A stretch of 64,000 nucleotides of DNA from an uncultured Duncaniella sp. (GCA_910578515.1 CAJTQR010000001.1:434001-498000), one strand, 5' to 3'; shown: positions 27,885-37,505, counted from the stretch's first letter. A program made the numbers and translations. The notes: a model not told the origin generated them from the sequence alone.

Positions 27885-27916
27885 TTTGGAGAGTGAGAGC
27901 AGATTTGCTAATTTTG
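27885..27916 (+). promoter_or_regulatory. Promoter for the small lipoprotein operon (TTTG-N20-TAATTTTG)
   Basis: TTTG at 27885-27888 and TAATTTTG at 27909-27916, spacing 20. The first gene starts at 27976, about 60 bases on. Confidence 0.8.
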
Positions 27917-27975
27917 TAATTGTTCTGCATGGTAGTTATCCAAGCAAGCACACTATAAAAATTTAGTAATTGGTC

Positions 27976-28371
27976 ATGAAACCGTTTTTACCCACATTGT
28001 CACTCGCTCTTTTGACTGCGTTGTGCGGCTGTAGCAAACTTAGTCCGGAGGCTAAAGAAATTGTAGGCGTTTACTATAACCCGGAAGTGTCACAAAACGA
28101 ACCGGTAATGGAGCTAAATCCAAACGCCACCTGCCTCATCCGTGCTATCAAGCCCGGCGTATTGTCATTTGACGTAAAGGGCACCTGGAATGTTGAAAAC
28201 GATTCGCTTATAATGCTTCTTGACTCATCAACTTTGCATTTCACAGGGGACAGCACTCTGATTGGCAATATACCGGAACGTATTGCCCGAAAAGTAGCGG
28301 AACATAATGAGTTCTCACTACAATTGGAACAAAATGATGTATCATACATCTTCCACCGACGTACCGAATAA
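27976..28371 (+). CDS. Small lipoprotein, lipocalin/NlpE-like
   Basis: 131 residues from the ATG at 27976 (a TTG six bases earlier is less likely). The signal peptide ends at the lipobox LCGC. The rest is a run of beta strands (EIVGVYYNPEV, MELNPNATCLI, VKGTWNVENDSLIMLL) of the kind seen in NlpE- or lipocalin-like small barrels. No catalytic residue is recognised. It is the first of four closely spaced genes ending with the large helicase. Confidence 0.7.
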   Translation: MKPFLPTLSLALLTALCGCSKLSPEAKEIVGVYYNPEVSQNEPVMELNPNATCLIRAIKPGVLSFDVKGTWNVENDSLIMLLDSSTLHFTGDSTLIGNIPERIARKVAEHNEFSLQLEQNDVSYIFHRRTE

Positions 28372-28407
28372 AATAAAAAACCACATATCATCTCCTCTTT
28401 TTAACTT

Positions 28408-28860
28408 ATGAAACGCATACGTATATCCATTATTCTTGCCTCATTGGTGCTTACAGCCTCCTGCAATGGCTCACACTCTATCTCTGAGGATGTCGCTACG
28501 GCAGAACTGGCACTTGCATCAGATGATGTATCCGCGACACGTGAGATATGTGACAAACTTGTCGGGGCATCATCAAAGGATAATGTATCAGCCACAGAAT
28601 GGGCACGTCTTTCACTACTGTACATGCAGCTTAACGACCGTACGGATGACCCGGAGGTTGTGGAACTTGCTGCCAAGTGTTACCGTGAAGCGTTCACTGT
28701 GAATGCCGATTCAGCCCGGATGTTCTATCAAAACCTTCCGGTAGAAGATGACAAGTATGTCATGACTCTTTCATCAATAGTCCATTCGCTCGATAATCCG
28801 ACTGATATTCCGGCTGACCATGATTTGGATGTTACATTAGATTCTGCTCAAACTTACTAA
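28408..28860 (+). CDS. Small helical lipoprotein
   Basis: 150 residues: signal peptide with lipobox LTASC, then an all-helical, TPR-like body (AELALASDDVSATREIC, EWARLSLLYMQLND, AAKCYREAFTVN) and an acidic tail. No named family was recognised. It sits 36 bases after the previous lipoprotein and 9 before the SUI1-like gene. Confidence 0.7.
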   Translation: MKRIRISIILASLVLTASCNGSHSISEDVATAELALASDDVSATREICDKLVGASSKDNVSATEWARLSLLYMQLNDRTDDPEVVELAAKCYREAFTVNADSARMFYQNLPVEDDKYVMTLSSIVHSLDNPTDIPADHDLDVTLDSAQTY

Positions 28861-28869
28861 AAATTTGAC

Positions 28870-29199
28870 ATGGATTGGAAAGATTTATTAAGCCAAAAAG
28901 TGGCTAACGGCGAGTTGCCCTATGAGGAAACATCAAATGAACAGGAAGATACAAGCGTAAAGCCTGCAAAAACCGATACTCTTTCCGTTCTCTTAGACAA
29001 GAAAGGACGAAAAGGGAAAGTTGCCACCATTGTAGTTGGTTTCACATGTGACGATGTTTGCCTAAAGGAAATCGCAGCAAAATTGAAATCAAAGCTTGCC
29101 ACCGGAGGCTCGGCACGTGCCGGAGAAATTCTGATTCAAGGGGATAGAGTTAACGACACCAAGACCATCCTAAAAGAAATGGGATACAAAGTAAAATAA
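28870..29199 (+). CDS. SUI1/eIF1-related translation factor
   Basis: 109 residues: a 45-residue acidic N-terminal part, then an eIF1/SUI1 domain (VLLDKKGRKGKVATIVVGF, IAAKLKSKLATGGSAR, ILIQGDRVNDTKTILKEMGY). The bacterial homologue YciH is thought to discriminate at translation initiation on atypical mRNAs. It is followed 3 bases later by the GTG of the helicase gene. Confidence 0.9.
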   Translation: MDWKDLLSQKVANGELPYEETSNEQEDTSVKPAKTDTLSVLLDKKGRKGKVATIVVGFTCDDVCLKEIAAKLKSKLATGGSARAGEILIQGDRVNDTKTILKEMGYKVK

Positions 29200-29202
29200 C
29201 GA

Positions 29203-32200
29203 GTGATAAACATTTACAAGGCTTCAGCTGGTTCTGGAAAAACATTCACACTTGCTCGTGAATACATCAAACTGATACTGGGACATAAAAACGAAAACGG
29301 TGATTATGTCCTCAGCCGCCATTTTAACAACAGCCATAGGTCGGTCCTCGCTATAACCTTCACTAACAAGGCTACCGAGGAAATGAAAAGCCGCATAATC
29401 CATGAATTAGCAGTGATAGCCGGATGTGAGGTCGGATGGACAGAAAAAAGCCCTTATGAAAAAGACTTGTGCGAGACGTTCAAGTGCACTCCTGAGGAGC
29501 TAAAGACCCGCGCCAAAGATGTGCTGCATGACCTCCTGTACGATTTCAATTTTTTTAGTGTCTCTACGATTGATTCATTCTTCCAGCTGATACTCCGTTC
29601 ATTTGCGCATGAAGCCGAAGTATCGGGAAATTACGATGTTGAGCTTGACGACAGCACTGTGATTTCAATGAGTGTAGACAACCTGCTTCAAGATTTAAAT
29701 CACGATACAACAACCCAATGCTCAGGTCATTTAGTAAAATGGCTATCGAACTACATGACTCAGCTGATTGAAAATGGCAAATCATTCAATCTGTTCAACC
29801 GCTCGTCAAATGTACATGATGAGTTTGTTAAGTTTATCGGCGACATAACGGACGATACCTTTCGAGAAAACGAGTCTCTAATTGTGGAGTATCTTTCCGA
29901 TATCGCCCGATTTGAGGAGTTCAAGGATACGGTGTTCTCCCGTAAAAGCGCCATCAAGAAAGAAACCATCAGGGCTTGTGCCGATGCCATCAGTGCCATA
30001 GAACAAAATGGACTTGATTCAGGAGATGTAATAAACAAAACATTCCTGAAAACCTTAAAAAACTGGAGCGCCACCGGATATAGTCCTGACTCATCCGACA
30101 AATTGCAAAGCGGAATCACAAAAGTCCGGGAAAACATTGAAAATGCATATAAGAAAAGCAGTAAGAATGCCTATCTGCGCACTGAGCATATCGATGGTCT
30201 AATATCTGAAGCCGTTGAGCGATGCACATTTAGTTATGAAAATGTACGGTTGCTAAACATCATATCAGACAATCTATATCAATTAGGATTGTTTTCAACC
30301 ATAATAAACTATATTGACAAATACCGTCGAGAGAATTCCACCATTTTGCTAAGTGACACTAATGCGCTACTGGCAAAAATAATAGGCAATGAGGATACTC
30401 CATTTCTTTATGAGCGTGTTGGTCTATGGTATCATCACTATCTGATTGATGAGTTCCAAGACACTTCATTTAGCCAATGGCAGAACCTACGCCCGCTTAT
30501 CAAGGAAAGCCTCTCGTATGATTATGATAGTTTAGTGATTGGCGATGAAAAGCAATGTATCTATCGCTTCCGAAACAGCGACCCATCGTTGCTTCACAAT
30601 CTGCATACTGAGCCAGAGGTATGTGGTCGTGCAACTATCAGCGGCAACACTCTTGCCGAGAATACAAATTGGCGTTCATCTGCTGATGTTATCCGTTTCA
30701 ACAACACTCTGTTTTCAGCAATTGCAAGAAACCTGGGATATGCAGATATGTACGAGAATGTAGCCCAACAGATATCGCCAAAACATGCCGAACATAGAGG
30801 ATATGTGAAAATCAGCCGTCTATCGGATAAAGAGGAATCAGTCACCATTCAAAAATCGCTTGATATCATAACTGAGGACCTGCGCAGACAACTCAATTCC
30901 GGTTATTTACCAGGTGATATAGCCATCCTTGTACGCACTTGGAAGGAGGGGGAAAGAGTGATTCGACATCTCGAATCAATAAAACAATCAGACCCAACCT
31001 TTCCTAAGTTCCAGATAGTATCCGATAGCTCGTTAAGAATATCCCGTTCCCCATCAATTTCTCTAATCATAAGCCGTTTGCGTCTGCTATGCGCATCCGA
31101 CAGAATCCACAACAGCAATAAGAAAAGTCAAAAAGAAATTGCAGCAGTAATCAACGCTTACGAATCAGAACGCAGCAAAAACACGTCCTCATCCGAAGCG
31201 CTAAAAAAAGCATTGACCAGTTTATCGGAAGAGCAGACAATCGTCCATGAAGATAATTCCTGTTATGGTAAAGAAATGGATTTAACTTCATTAATTGAAG
31301 GCATCATCAACCAAACGTTACCAAAAGAAAATCTTCATAACGACAATGTATTTATTACGGCATTCCTTGATTTGGTTTCTGATTTTGTCTCCAAAGGACA
31401 TGGTGACATCCGTTCGTTTCTTACGTGGTGGGACGAGAGCGGATATAAATCCTCAGTAGCCGGAGCTAAAGATGATTACTCTCTTAACATACTCACTATC
31501 CATAAATCTAAAGGACTTGAATTTTCATGTGTCCATATACCTTTCGGTGAGCTCAAGTCAAGTTCTCACAACGACATTGCATGGTTTGAGCTATCTGATA
31601 TTCCTGGTGTTCGAGCTGAGATAATTCCTCCCATGATTCCGCTCAGAATCTCGAAAGCAATGGAAAACACCATATTTGAAAATCATTACAACGCAGTGAG
31701 CAGCCAAAAATCACTTGATACTCTCAATCTTCTTTATGTGGCTTTCACTCGAGCCGTGGATGAACTCTGTGTCAACATCAGCACTGCTCCCAAACGCTCA
31801 TTCGCCAATACCATTATTGATGCGATTGACGTATCTGATAGTTGTTTTTGTTCGCAACTCATGTATGTCAACAATATCAATACATCTGCCCTATCTCCTT
31901 TTATCCCTTTAAAATTTGATGACAACGATATACTGATATTAGGTGCTCCAACCATCCGTGAAAAGAAAGAAATCAGCTCTCAAAAAACAGCAATGGCACC
32001 CGTCAGGCAGAATGGCATGCCAGACTATTACGTGCGTGCTGGAGAGTCGATTTGGGATAATACAAAACTTGACAGGTTTCATGACATTGAAATAGCACGT
32101 GAACGCGGAATACTTCTCCACGATTTAATGGCACACATCAAGACTCCAGCCGACATACCTAATGCTATAAATATCATGAAGCTGTCTGTGGGAGCCAAAG

Positions 32201-32529
32201 AATTGTCACAAAGCGAGATTCAGGAAATACGATACCTTATCACTCAGCGCGTAAATGACAAACGCGCTGCACAATGGTTTAATGACTTCAACAGAGTTCT
32301 TATAGAACGTCCACTTGGAATCTCAGACGGCACCACCAAACGACCAGACCGAGTAGTATGGACAAAAAATGGAGAAGTACATGTGATTGACTATAAGTCA
32401 GGTAATCAACCGGCTCAACGATACAAAAAGCAAATAAACGAATATGTGACAATTCTTTCTTCTCTCGGTTATGAAAGAGTCAAAGGCTTTGTATACTACT
32501 TGGATACAGGTAAAATTGTCAAATTTTAA
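29203..32529 (+). CDS. UvrD-type helicase fused to RecB-like nuclease (AddA/RecB-like)
   Basis: 1108 residues from a GTG start 3 bases after the SUI1 gene. Walker A is SAGSGKTFTLA near 8-18, helicase motif II is LIDEFQDTS near 413, motif VI is LLYVAFTRA near 845. The C-terminal 150 residues hold a PD-(D/E)XK nuclease: RGILLHDLM, RPDRVV, HVIDYKSG and a downstream QINEY. It should unwind and degrade duplex ends in recombinational repair. The AddB partner, often adjacent in Bacteroidetes, is not in this window. Confidence 0.9.
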   Translation: MINIYKASAGSGKTFTLAREYIKLILGHKNENGDYVLSRHFNNSHRSVLAITFTNKATEEMKSRIIHELAVIAGCEVGWTEKSPYEKDLCETFKCTPEELKTRAKDVLHDLLYDFNFFSVSTIDSFFQLILRSFAHEAEVSGNYDVELDDSTVISMSVDNLLQDLNHDTTTQCSGHLVKWLSNYMTQLIENGKSFNLFNRSSNVHDEFVKFIGDITDDTFRENESLIVEYLSDIARFEEFKDTVFSRKSAIKKETIRACADAISAIEQNGLDSGDVINKTFLKTLKNWSATGYSPDSSDKLQSGITKVRENIENAYKKSSKNAYLRTEHIDGLISEAVERCTFSYENVRLLNIISDNLYQLGLFSTIINYIDKYRRENSTILLSDTNALLAKIIGNEDTPFLYERVGLWYHHYLIDEFQDTSFSQWQNLRPLIKESLSYDYDSLVIGDEKQCIYRFRNSDPSLLHNLHTEPEVCGRATISGNTLAENTNWRSSADVIRFNNTLFSAIARNLGYADMYENVAQQISPKHAEHRGYVKISRLSDKEESVTIQKSLDIITEDLRRQLNSGYLPGDIAILVRTWKEGERVIRHLESIKQSDPTFPKFQIVSDSSLRISRSPSISLIISRLRLLCASDRIHNSNKKSQKEIAAVINAYESERSKNTSSSEALKKALTSLSEEQTIVHEDNSCYGKEMDLTSLIEGIINQTLPKENLHNDNVFITAFLDLVSDFVSKGHGDIRSFLTWWDESGYKSSVAGAKDDYSLNILTIHKSKGLEFSCVHIPFGELKSSSHNDIAWFELSDIPGVRAEIIPPMIPLRISKAMENTIFENHYNAVSSQKSLDTLNLLYVAFTRAVDELCVNISTAPKRSFANTIIDAIDVSDSCFCSQLMYVNNINTSALSPFIPLKFDDNDILILGAPTIREKKEISSQKTAMAPVRQNGMPDYYVRAGESIWDNTKLDRFHDIEIARERGILLHDLMAHIKTPADIPNAINIMKLSVGAKELSQSEIQEIRYLITQRVNDKRAAQWFNDFNRVLIERPLGISDGTTKRPDRVVWTKNGEVHVIDYKSGNQPAQRYKKQINEYVTILSSLGYERVKGFVYYLDTGKIVKF

Positions 32530-32575
32530 AAAATCATAAAATTTTTAATAAAATTATCAAATAGACATACTGCTA

Positions 32576-32607
32576 TTTGGAAATTTTATTAAAAACAGAT
32601 ACATTTG
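32576..32607 (+). promoter_or_regulatory. Promoter of the repeat-protein gene (TTTG-N20-TACATTTG)
   Basis: TTTG at 32576-32579 and TACATTTG at 32600-32607 with a 20-base spacer. The ATG at 32678 is 70 bases downstream. Confidence 0.8.
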
Positions 32608-32677
32608 CGAACAAAATATCATTAACTATCACTACAAACCCTTAACATAGAAATCCCCCTATGAAACAACTATAATC

Positions 32678-35600
32678 ATGAAAAAAATACTAACTCTCCT
32701 CACCGCAAGCCTCTATTGCGCAATATTTAGCCCGGAATGTCACCCACAAAAGACATACCGCTTAGTTAATGACCAGTATCAAATTGATTCAAACAGTAAA
32801 TACATCCTTGTTGCAAAGGACTATAACACTACTGCTGGAGATATCACTAAGAAAAATGGCAAATATTATCTTTCCTCAACAGACATTATCAAGAATGCTG
32901 ATAATACTATAAACATTGGAGATAATTCCGATGCTCTTATTTTTGAAATCCGACATAAGACAAGCAGTCAGAGCGTAATAAATCCTGCATGCGAATGGAG
33001 ATTTCTGGCTGTAATCAATGGATATACAAACGGAATTGTAACCGGAGAAAGCTCTTCCGATAATCAACTTGGATTAGAGAAAGATATCCCCATCTCTATC
33101 AAACATCTCTCTATTGTTATCACTCCCGATAACAGAGCTGAAATGATGTTTGATAATTTCCCTTCAAAATACATTAAATACGACTTTGAGAAGAAGTTAT
33201 TTTCAAGTCAATTGACATCCGATTATGGAGATGTAACACTATACCGGCTTGACCGCTTCAATTTCAAAATCGATGAAAACGAAAGCTCCTCGGATAAAAT
33301 CATATTAACCAGCAGTTGGGAAGAGGAAGCCGATTATAAATATAATCAGCCAATCTCTATATACTATCTGTTTAATGACGGTACACCTGTTGGCAAGGAT
33401 GAAATAATCAATCAAGGTAAAAAAGCTAACGGTACGGATAAACGTGTCGAAATTCCACGCAGCACCGAATTTAACACTCTGTGGATTATCGGCGAATATC
33501 GTCCGCCAGCAGCCGATAGAGTTACATATAGCCACATATTTACAGCTAATCCGGCTGCCGGTACAAAACCAACCGATTCGAGCCATTTCACCATTCCAAA
33601 AAGCAATGATTACAAATACAAGGAAAACGTGAACATTGTCAGAGATAATGATGTGAAAATCTATTATACTCTTGATGGCTCCGAACCAATAGCACCGGTC
33701 AACGGCGCACAACCTACTCCTCCAACCATGGATATTGATGTGACTCCCGTCGTATATATGGGAAATACAATCAATCTTAAATTCATTGCTGTAAAAAATG
33801 GATATTCCCCCAGCAATGTCACATCATTGACACTCACTGGAGAGTCGATTCCCGCCACAAGCCTTAACACTCATTTTAAGAAACCTGCAGAAAAAGCTTA
33901 TGCTATAAACGAGGTGGTAAATTTTGAACGTGACGAGGATGTAAAAATTTATTATACTGTAGACGGTTCAACACCTGTATACCCTGATAAATCCCAAGGC
34001 CTATCCATGGGACCCAACACCTATGACCTTGATAACACGCCTATTATATATAAAGGCTCTACACTTACGGTTATTTACGTAGCTATCAAGAAGGATTATT
34101 TACCTTCCGAGGTAATGACTGCAACTATAAGCGGAGAGCTAAATCCGACATTATTAGGCACTCATTTCAAAAAACCGGCGGCGAAATCATACGCAATTAA
34201 CGAAACCGTTATATTCGAACGCGACGAAGACGTTAAGATATATTACACCTTAAATGGCAACCCACCTCAAGCTCCTGATAAAGTTAACAATACAGCAATG
34301 GGTGCGGATACGTATGACGTTGACAACACCCCTATCATATATCAAGGAGCACAATTGAATGTTCACTTCGTTGCTGTCAAGCCAGGCTTTCGTCAATCGG
34401 AAGTTATCAATGTAATCATCACCGGAGAGCAAAGAAAGACTCAACTCGATGTCCACTTCAAGAAACCCGCTGAAAAATCGTATGCCCTAAATGAAACTGT
34501 GGTATTTCTGCATGATAACGATGTGAAAATTTATTATACCATTGATGGTTCCACTCCGATAATACCCACTCAGGAGCAAGGTACACAGATGGGACAGAAT
34601 ACATTCGACCTTGATAACACCCCTTTGATATACAAAGGAGTGCCATTGACAGTGAAAGTCATTGCCGTTAAAAAAGACTATCTACCATCCGATGTTATAA
34701 CCTTCACTATCAGCGGAGAATTAAACCCGACATTATTAGGCGTTCACTTCCAAAAGCCGGCTAATAAAAAGTATGCACTCAACGAAACTGTTGTATTTGA
34801 ACGAGATGAGGACGTTACTATATATTACACCATTGATGGTTCAAATCCAATCATACCGGAAGCGTCAAATGGCAATACGATGGGAACTAATACTTTCAAT
34901 ATTGATATCACACCTATCGTCTACACTGGCTCTCAGCTCAACATCAATTTTGTCGCTGTGAAGAAAGGTTTTTCTAAATCTGAAGTTGTAACTGCGGTCA
35001 TCACCGGAGAAACCAACCAGACTCTACTTGATGTCCATTTCAAAAAACCGACCGACAAAAAATATGCGCTCAATGAAACTGTTGTATTCCTACGAGATAC
35101 AGACGTCAAGATTTACTATACCCTTGACGGCGCATATCCTGTAGCCCCCGATAAGGAGCTCTCTATCCCGATGGGTGTCAGCACTTATGACCTGGATGTA
35201 ATACCTTTAGTATATAAGGGCAAGACATTGAACGTCAATTTTATTGCCATTAAAAGCGGCTTTAAGCAATCGGAATTAGTCACAGTGACTATCGTCGGTG
35301 AGTTAAATCCCACATTAATTGATGTCCATTTTAAGAAACCAGTTGAAAAGACATATTCTTTAAACGAATCTGTAACATTCTTGCGTGACAAAGATGTGAA
35401 GATTTACTATACCCTCGACGGTTCCACTCCGATAGCACCCGACGCAAATGGAAACACCACTATGGGAGAAAACACATTTGATGTTGACGTGACCCCTCTT
35501 GTCTATACCGGCACCACTCTGAATGTGCAATTTATCGCTGTGAAAAATGGTTTTGGTCCGTCAGACGTAGTATCATTCATTGTTACTGGCGAATTGAAGC

Positions 35601-36625
35601 CTACCCTATTGGATGTGCACTTCAAGAAGCCGGCTGACAAGTCTTACGCTATCAATGAGAAAGTCATATTTCTACGCGATAATGACGTGAAAATATATTA
35701 TACCATCGATGGCTCGCAACCTACAATCCCGACTGCATCTGTATCTTCAGGCGCGACATTTGATATTGATGACACCCCGTTAGTTTATCTTGGCGAGAAA
35801 CTGACAGTCAACTTTATCGCTATTAAAAAAGGGTTCAAAGCTTCTGAGGTTTATTCTGTCACCATCACCGGCGAGGCTCCGCCAAAGACTGAAATAAACT
35901 CTCACTTCTACATCCTTAAGGAATCAAACTACAAGTTTAAGGAAACCGTGCAATTCGACAAATTCAATGACGTAAAGATTTATTACACCATTGATGGTTC
36001 AATTCCCGTAATCCCGACAGACAATATATCATCTCCCACTACATTTGATATCGATGAAACCCCCATTGTATATATGGGTGTGACGATAACATTAAAACTG
36101 ATAGCTGTCAAAACTGGATTGAGTCCTTCAGACGTTATCACAATAACGCTTACAGGTGAACCAATCCCGCAGACAACAATTAATATTCATTTCAAAAGAC
36201 CTGCCGAGAAAGTATATACACTCAATGAACCTATTTTATTTGAAAGAGACAACGACGTGAAAATATACTACACTCTCGACAATCAAGCGCCTGTTGTGCC
36301 ACAATCATCATCTATCGTAAATATACCGACTACCGGCAATACTCATGATGGGAAAACTTATGACCTGGATAGTCATCCTTTACTATTTGAAGGGAAAGCC
36401 ATCCGTATAAAGTTTATCGCACTAAAAAAAGACTATCTTCCCTCCGAGGTTTATGACTATAGTATAGAGTCGGATGCATCCGGGATTGTCGATATAACAG
36501 GCGATGATGATAACGCTACCCCAATATACTACAACCTTCAGGGCATACAAGTCATACCTCCACTCCAACCTGGACTTTACATAGTGAAACAAGGAAGCAA
36601 GGTATCAAAAACAATCATTAAGTAA
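32678..36625 (+). CDS. Large secreted protein with ten tandem chitobiase-C-like repeats
   Basis: 1315 residues: signal peptide (about 1-23), an N-terminal beta domain (about 24-290), then ten repeats of about 96 residues. Each repeat has a core such as VKIYYTLDGSTP and a closing FIAVKKGFKPSEVVTVTITGE-like strand, in the style of the chitobiase/beta-hexosaminidase C-terminal domain (CHB_HEX_C). The last 45 residues (YYNLQGIQV, GLYIVKQGSK, ending TIIK) look like a Bacteroidetes C-terminal sorting or surface domain. No catalytic domain is visible, so an adhesin or glycan-binding surface fibre is inferred. It is transcribed alone and followed by the hairpin array. Confidence 0.88.
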   Translation: MKKILTLLTASLYCAIFSPECHPQKTYRLVNDQYQIDSNSKYILVAKDYNTTAGDITKKNGKYYLSSTDIIKNADNTINIGDNSDALIFEIRHKTSSQSVINPACEWRFLAVINGYTNGIVTGESSSDNQLGLEKDIPISIKHLSIVITPDNRAEMMFDNFPSKYIKYDFEKKLFSSQLTSDYGDVTLYRLDRFNFKIDENESSSDKIILTSSWEEEADYKYNQPISIYYLFNDGTPVGKDEIINQGKKANGTDKRVEIPRSTEFNTLWIIGEYRPPAADRVTYSHIFTANPAAGTKPTDSSHFTIPKSNDYKYKENVNIVRDNDVKIYYTLDGSEPIAPVNGAQPTPPTMDIDVTPVVYMGNTINLKFIAVKNGYSPSNVTSLTLTGESIPATSLNTHFKKPAEKAYAINEVVNFERDEDVKIYYTVDGSTPVYPDKSQGLSMGPNTYDLDNTPIIYKGSTLTVIYVAIKKDYLPSEVMTATISGELNPTLLGTHFKKPAAKSYAINETVIFERDEDVKIYYTLNGNPPQAPDKVNNTAMGADTYDVDNTPIIYQGAQLNVHFVAVKPGFRQSEVINVIITGEQRKTQLDVHFKKPAEKSYALNETVVFLHDNDVKIYYTIDGSTPIIPTQEQGTQMGQNTFDLDNTPLIYKGVPLTVKVIAVKKDYLPSDVITFTISGELNPTLLGVHFQKPANKKYALNETVVFERDEDVTIYYTIDGSNPIIPEASNGNTMGTNTFNIDITPIVYTGSQLNINFVAVKKGFSKSEVVTAVITGETNQTLLDVHFKKPTDKKYALNETVVFLRDTDVKIYYTLDGAYPVAPDKELSIPMGVSTYDLDVIPLVYKGKTLNVNFIAIKSGFKQSELVTVTIVGELNPTLIDVHFKKPVEKTYSLNESVTFLRDKDVKIYYTLDGSTPIAPDANGNTTMGENTFDVDVTPLVYTGTTLNVQFIAVKNGFGPSDVVSFIVTGELKPTLLDVHFKKPADKSYAINEKVIFLRDNDVKIYYTIDGSQPTIPTASVSSGATFDIDDTPLVYLGEKLTVNFIAIKKGFKASEVYSVTITGEAPPKTEINSHFYILKESNYKFKETVQFDKFNDVKIYYTIDGSIPVIPTDNISSPTTFDIDETPIVYMGVTITLKLIAVKTGLSPSDVITITLTGEPIPQTTINIHFKRPAEKVYTLNEPILFERDNDVKIYYTLDNQAPVVPQSSSIVNIPTTGNTHDGKTYDLDSHPLLFEGKAIRIKFIALKKDYLPSEVYDYSIESDASGIVDITGDDDNATPIYYNLQGIQVIPPLQPGLYIVKQGSKVSKTIIK
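33581..36462 (+). repeat. Ten tandem ~290-bp coding repeats
   Basis: Ten copies of a unit of about 96 codons, recognised by the KIYYT core. Copies 2-7 are closest to each other (shared NPTLLG-x-HFKKPA joints), and copies 1, 9 and 10 are more divergent, as expected for growth by internal duplication. Confidence 0.9.
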
Positions 36626-36732
36626 AGAATAACACTCGGCATATCATTTTTGATGAAGCCAGAACTAACAACTATTTGAAGTTAAGCTAAAGCAATTATG
36701 AGACATTTACGAAACAAAATGAAAAGCTATTT

Positions 36733-36790
36733 TATCTATAAAACAACGCCGCTCCGGCGTAGCCGGTCCACTGGTTAAAGCCGGAGCATT
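36733..36790 (+). repeat. Hairpin unit 1 of 4
   Basis: Leader TATCTATAAAACAACGCC at 36733-36750, then stem GCTCCGGC (36751-36758) with GCCGGAGC (36780-36787). The T-run after it is short (ATTTG), so this copy is a weak terminator. Confidence 0.85.
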
Positions 36791-36841
36791 TGCATGTGAA
36801 TGCAATTCTTTTTAATCAGAGAAAAAGACACTCTGAAAAGT

Positions 36842-36904
36842 TATCTGTAAAACAACGTGGCTCCGGCACACAAATGCACTTTGAATAGTGCCGGAGCTTT
36901 TTTA
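36842..36904 (+). repeat. Hairpin unit 2 of 4
   Basis: Leader TATCTGTAAAACAACGTG at 36842-36859, then a 10-bp stem GCTCCGGCAC (36860-36869) with GTGCCGGAGC (36888-36897), followed by TTTTTT. The lower stem is like unit 1 while the loop and the two added pairs differ. Confidence 0.85.
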
Positions 36905-36959
36905 AATTAAGACGACTGCAAATCCTAACATAAACTCACATTACTGCATCCAAGTTATA

Positions 36960-37024
36960 TATCTATAAAACAATGCCGCTCCGGCTCTGAAATCAGTTTT
37001 ATTACCAGCGCCGGAGCTTTTTTA
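36960..37024 (+). repeat. Hairpin unit 3 of 4
   Basis: Leader TATCTATAAAACAATGCC at 36960-36977, stem GCTCCGGC (36978-36985) with GCCGGAGC (37010-37017), extended past one mismatch by CTG/CAG, then TTTTTT. Confidence 0.85.
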
Positions 37025-37074
37025 TGAAATTTGAGCATACCATTGCTCTAAAATATCCGCTCTTTCATTGAGCT

Positions 37075-37140
37075 TATCTATAAAACAACGCTCCTCCGAC
37101 ACTGAAATCTCCCCTTTTCACCAGTGTCGGAGTTTTTATA
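37075..37140 (+). repeat. Hairpin unit 4 of 4
   Basis: Leader TATCTATAAAACAACGCT at 37075-37092, then an 11-bp perfect stem CTCCGACACTG (37094-37104) with CAGTGTCGGAG (37122-37132) and TTTTT. Two stem positions change on both sides relative to units 1-3, keeping pairing. The following 37141-37322 holds nothing else I recognise. Confidence 0.85.
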
Positions 37141-37322
37141 ATATTACACATCCTCTAAATAAAAGTATCATTAGGTATCATATCTTTTTATATAGTTCTA
37201 ATATTAGAGCCGTAGCCCCAATGCAAAAACAATTTATCCCAACCAAACGACAAGTCATTTTTACATATTTTTATCCACTTTTTCCTTAATTTTACATTTT
37301 TCACAAAAAAGCCATCCAAAAA

Positions 37323-37354
37323 TTTGGCAGTATCAAAAAATACCTATACCTTTG
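37323..37354 (+). promoter_or_regulatory. Promoter of tRNA-Gln (TTTG-N20-TACCTTTG)
   Basis: TTTG at 37323-37326 and TACCTTTG at 37347-37354, spacing 20. The tRNA begins 73 bases further on. Confidence 0.8.
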
Positions 37355-37427
37355 CACCGTCAATCAAGGAAACGACCTAAGAAAGCAAAAAACTTCGGAA
37401 GTCAACCATAGATTGATAACCACAAAT

Positions 37428-37498
37428 TGCCTTGTGGTGTAATGGTAGCACGTCGGATTCTGGTTCCGCCTGTGAGGGTTCGAATCCTTCCAAGGCAA
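37428..37498 (+). tRNA. tRNA-Gln (anticodon CTG)
   Basis: 71 bases without encoded CCA. The acceptor stem TGCCTTG pairs with CAAGGCA, the D-arm has GTG/CAC, the anticodon loop TTCTGGT reads CAG codons, and the T-arm has GAGGG-TTCGAAT-CCTTC. The first base U and discriminator A fit Gln tRNAs. Confidence 0.93.
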
Positions 37499-37505
37499 CA
37501 AAGCA

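Noticed and set aside
33581..36462. Series of minus- and plus-strand open frames within the repeats
   Set aside because: Shadows of the repeat protein; the plus-strand frame is continuous over 1315 codons.
36733..37140. CRISPR array
   Set aside because: Four conserved units with unequal steps, conserved part extends into a hairpin with T-run, no cas genes.
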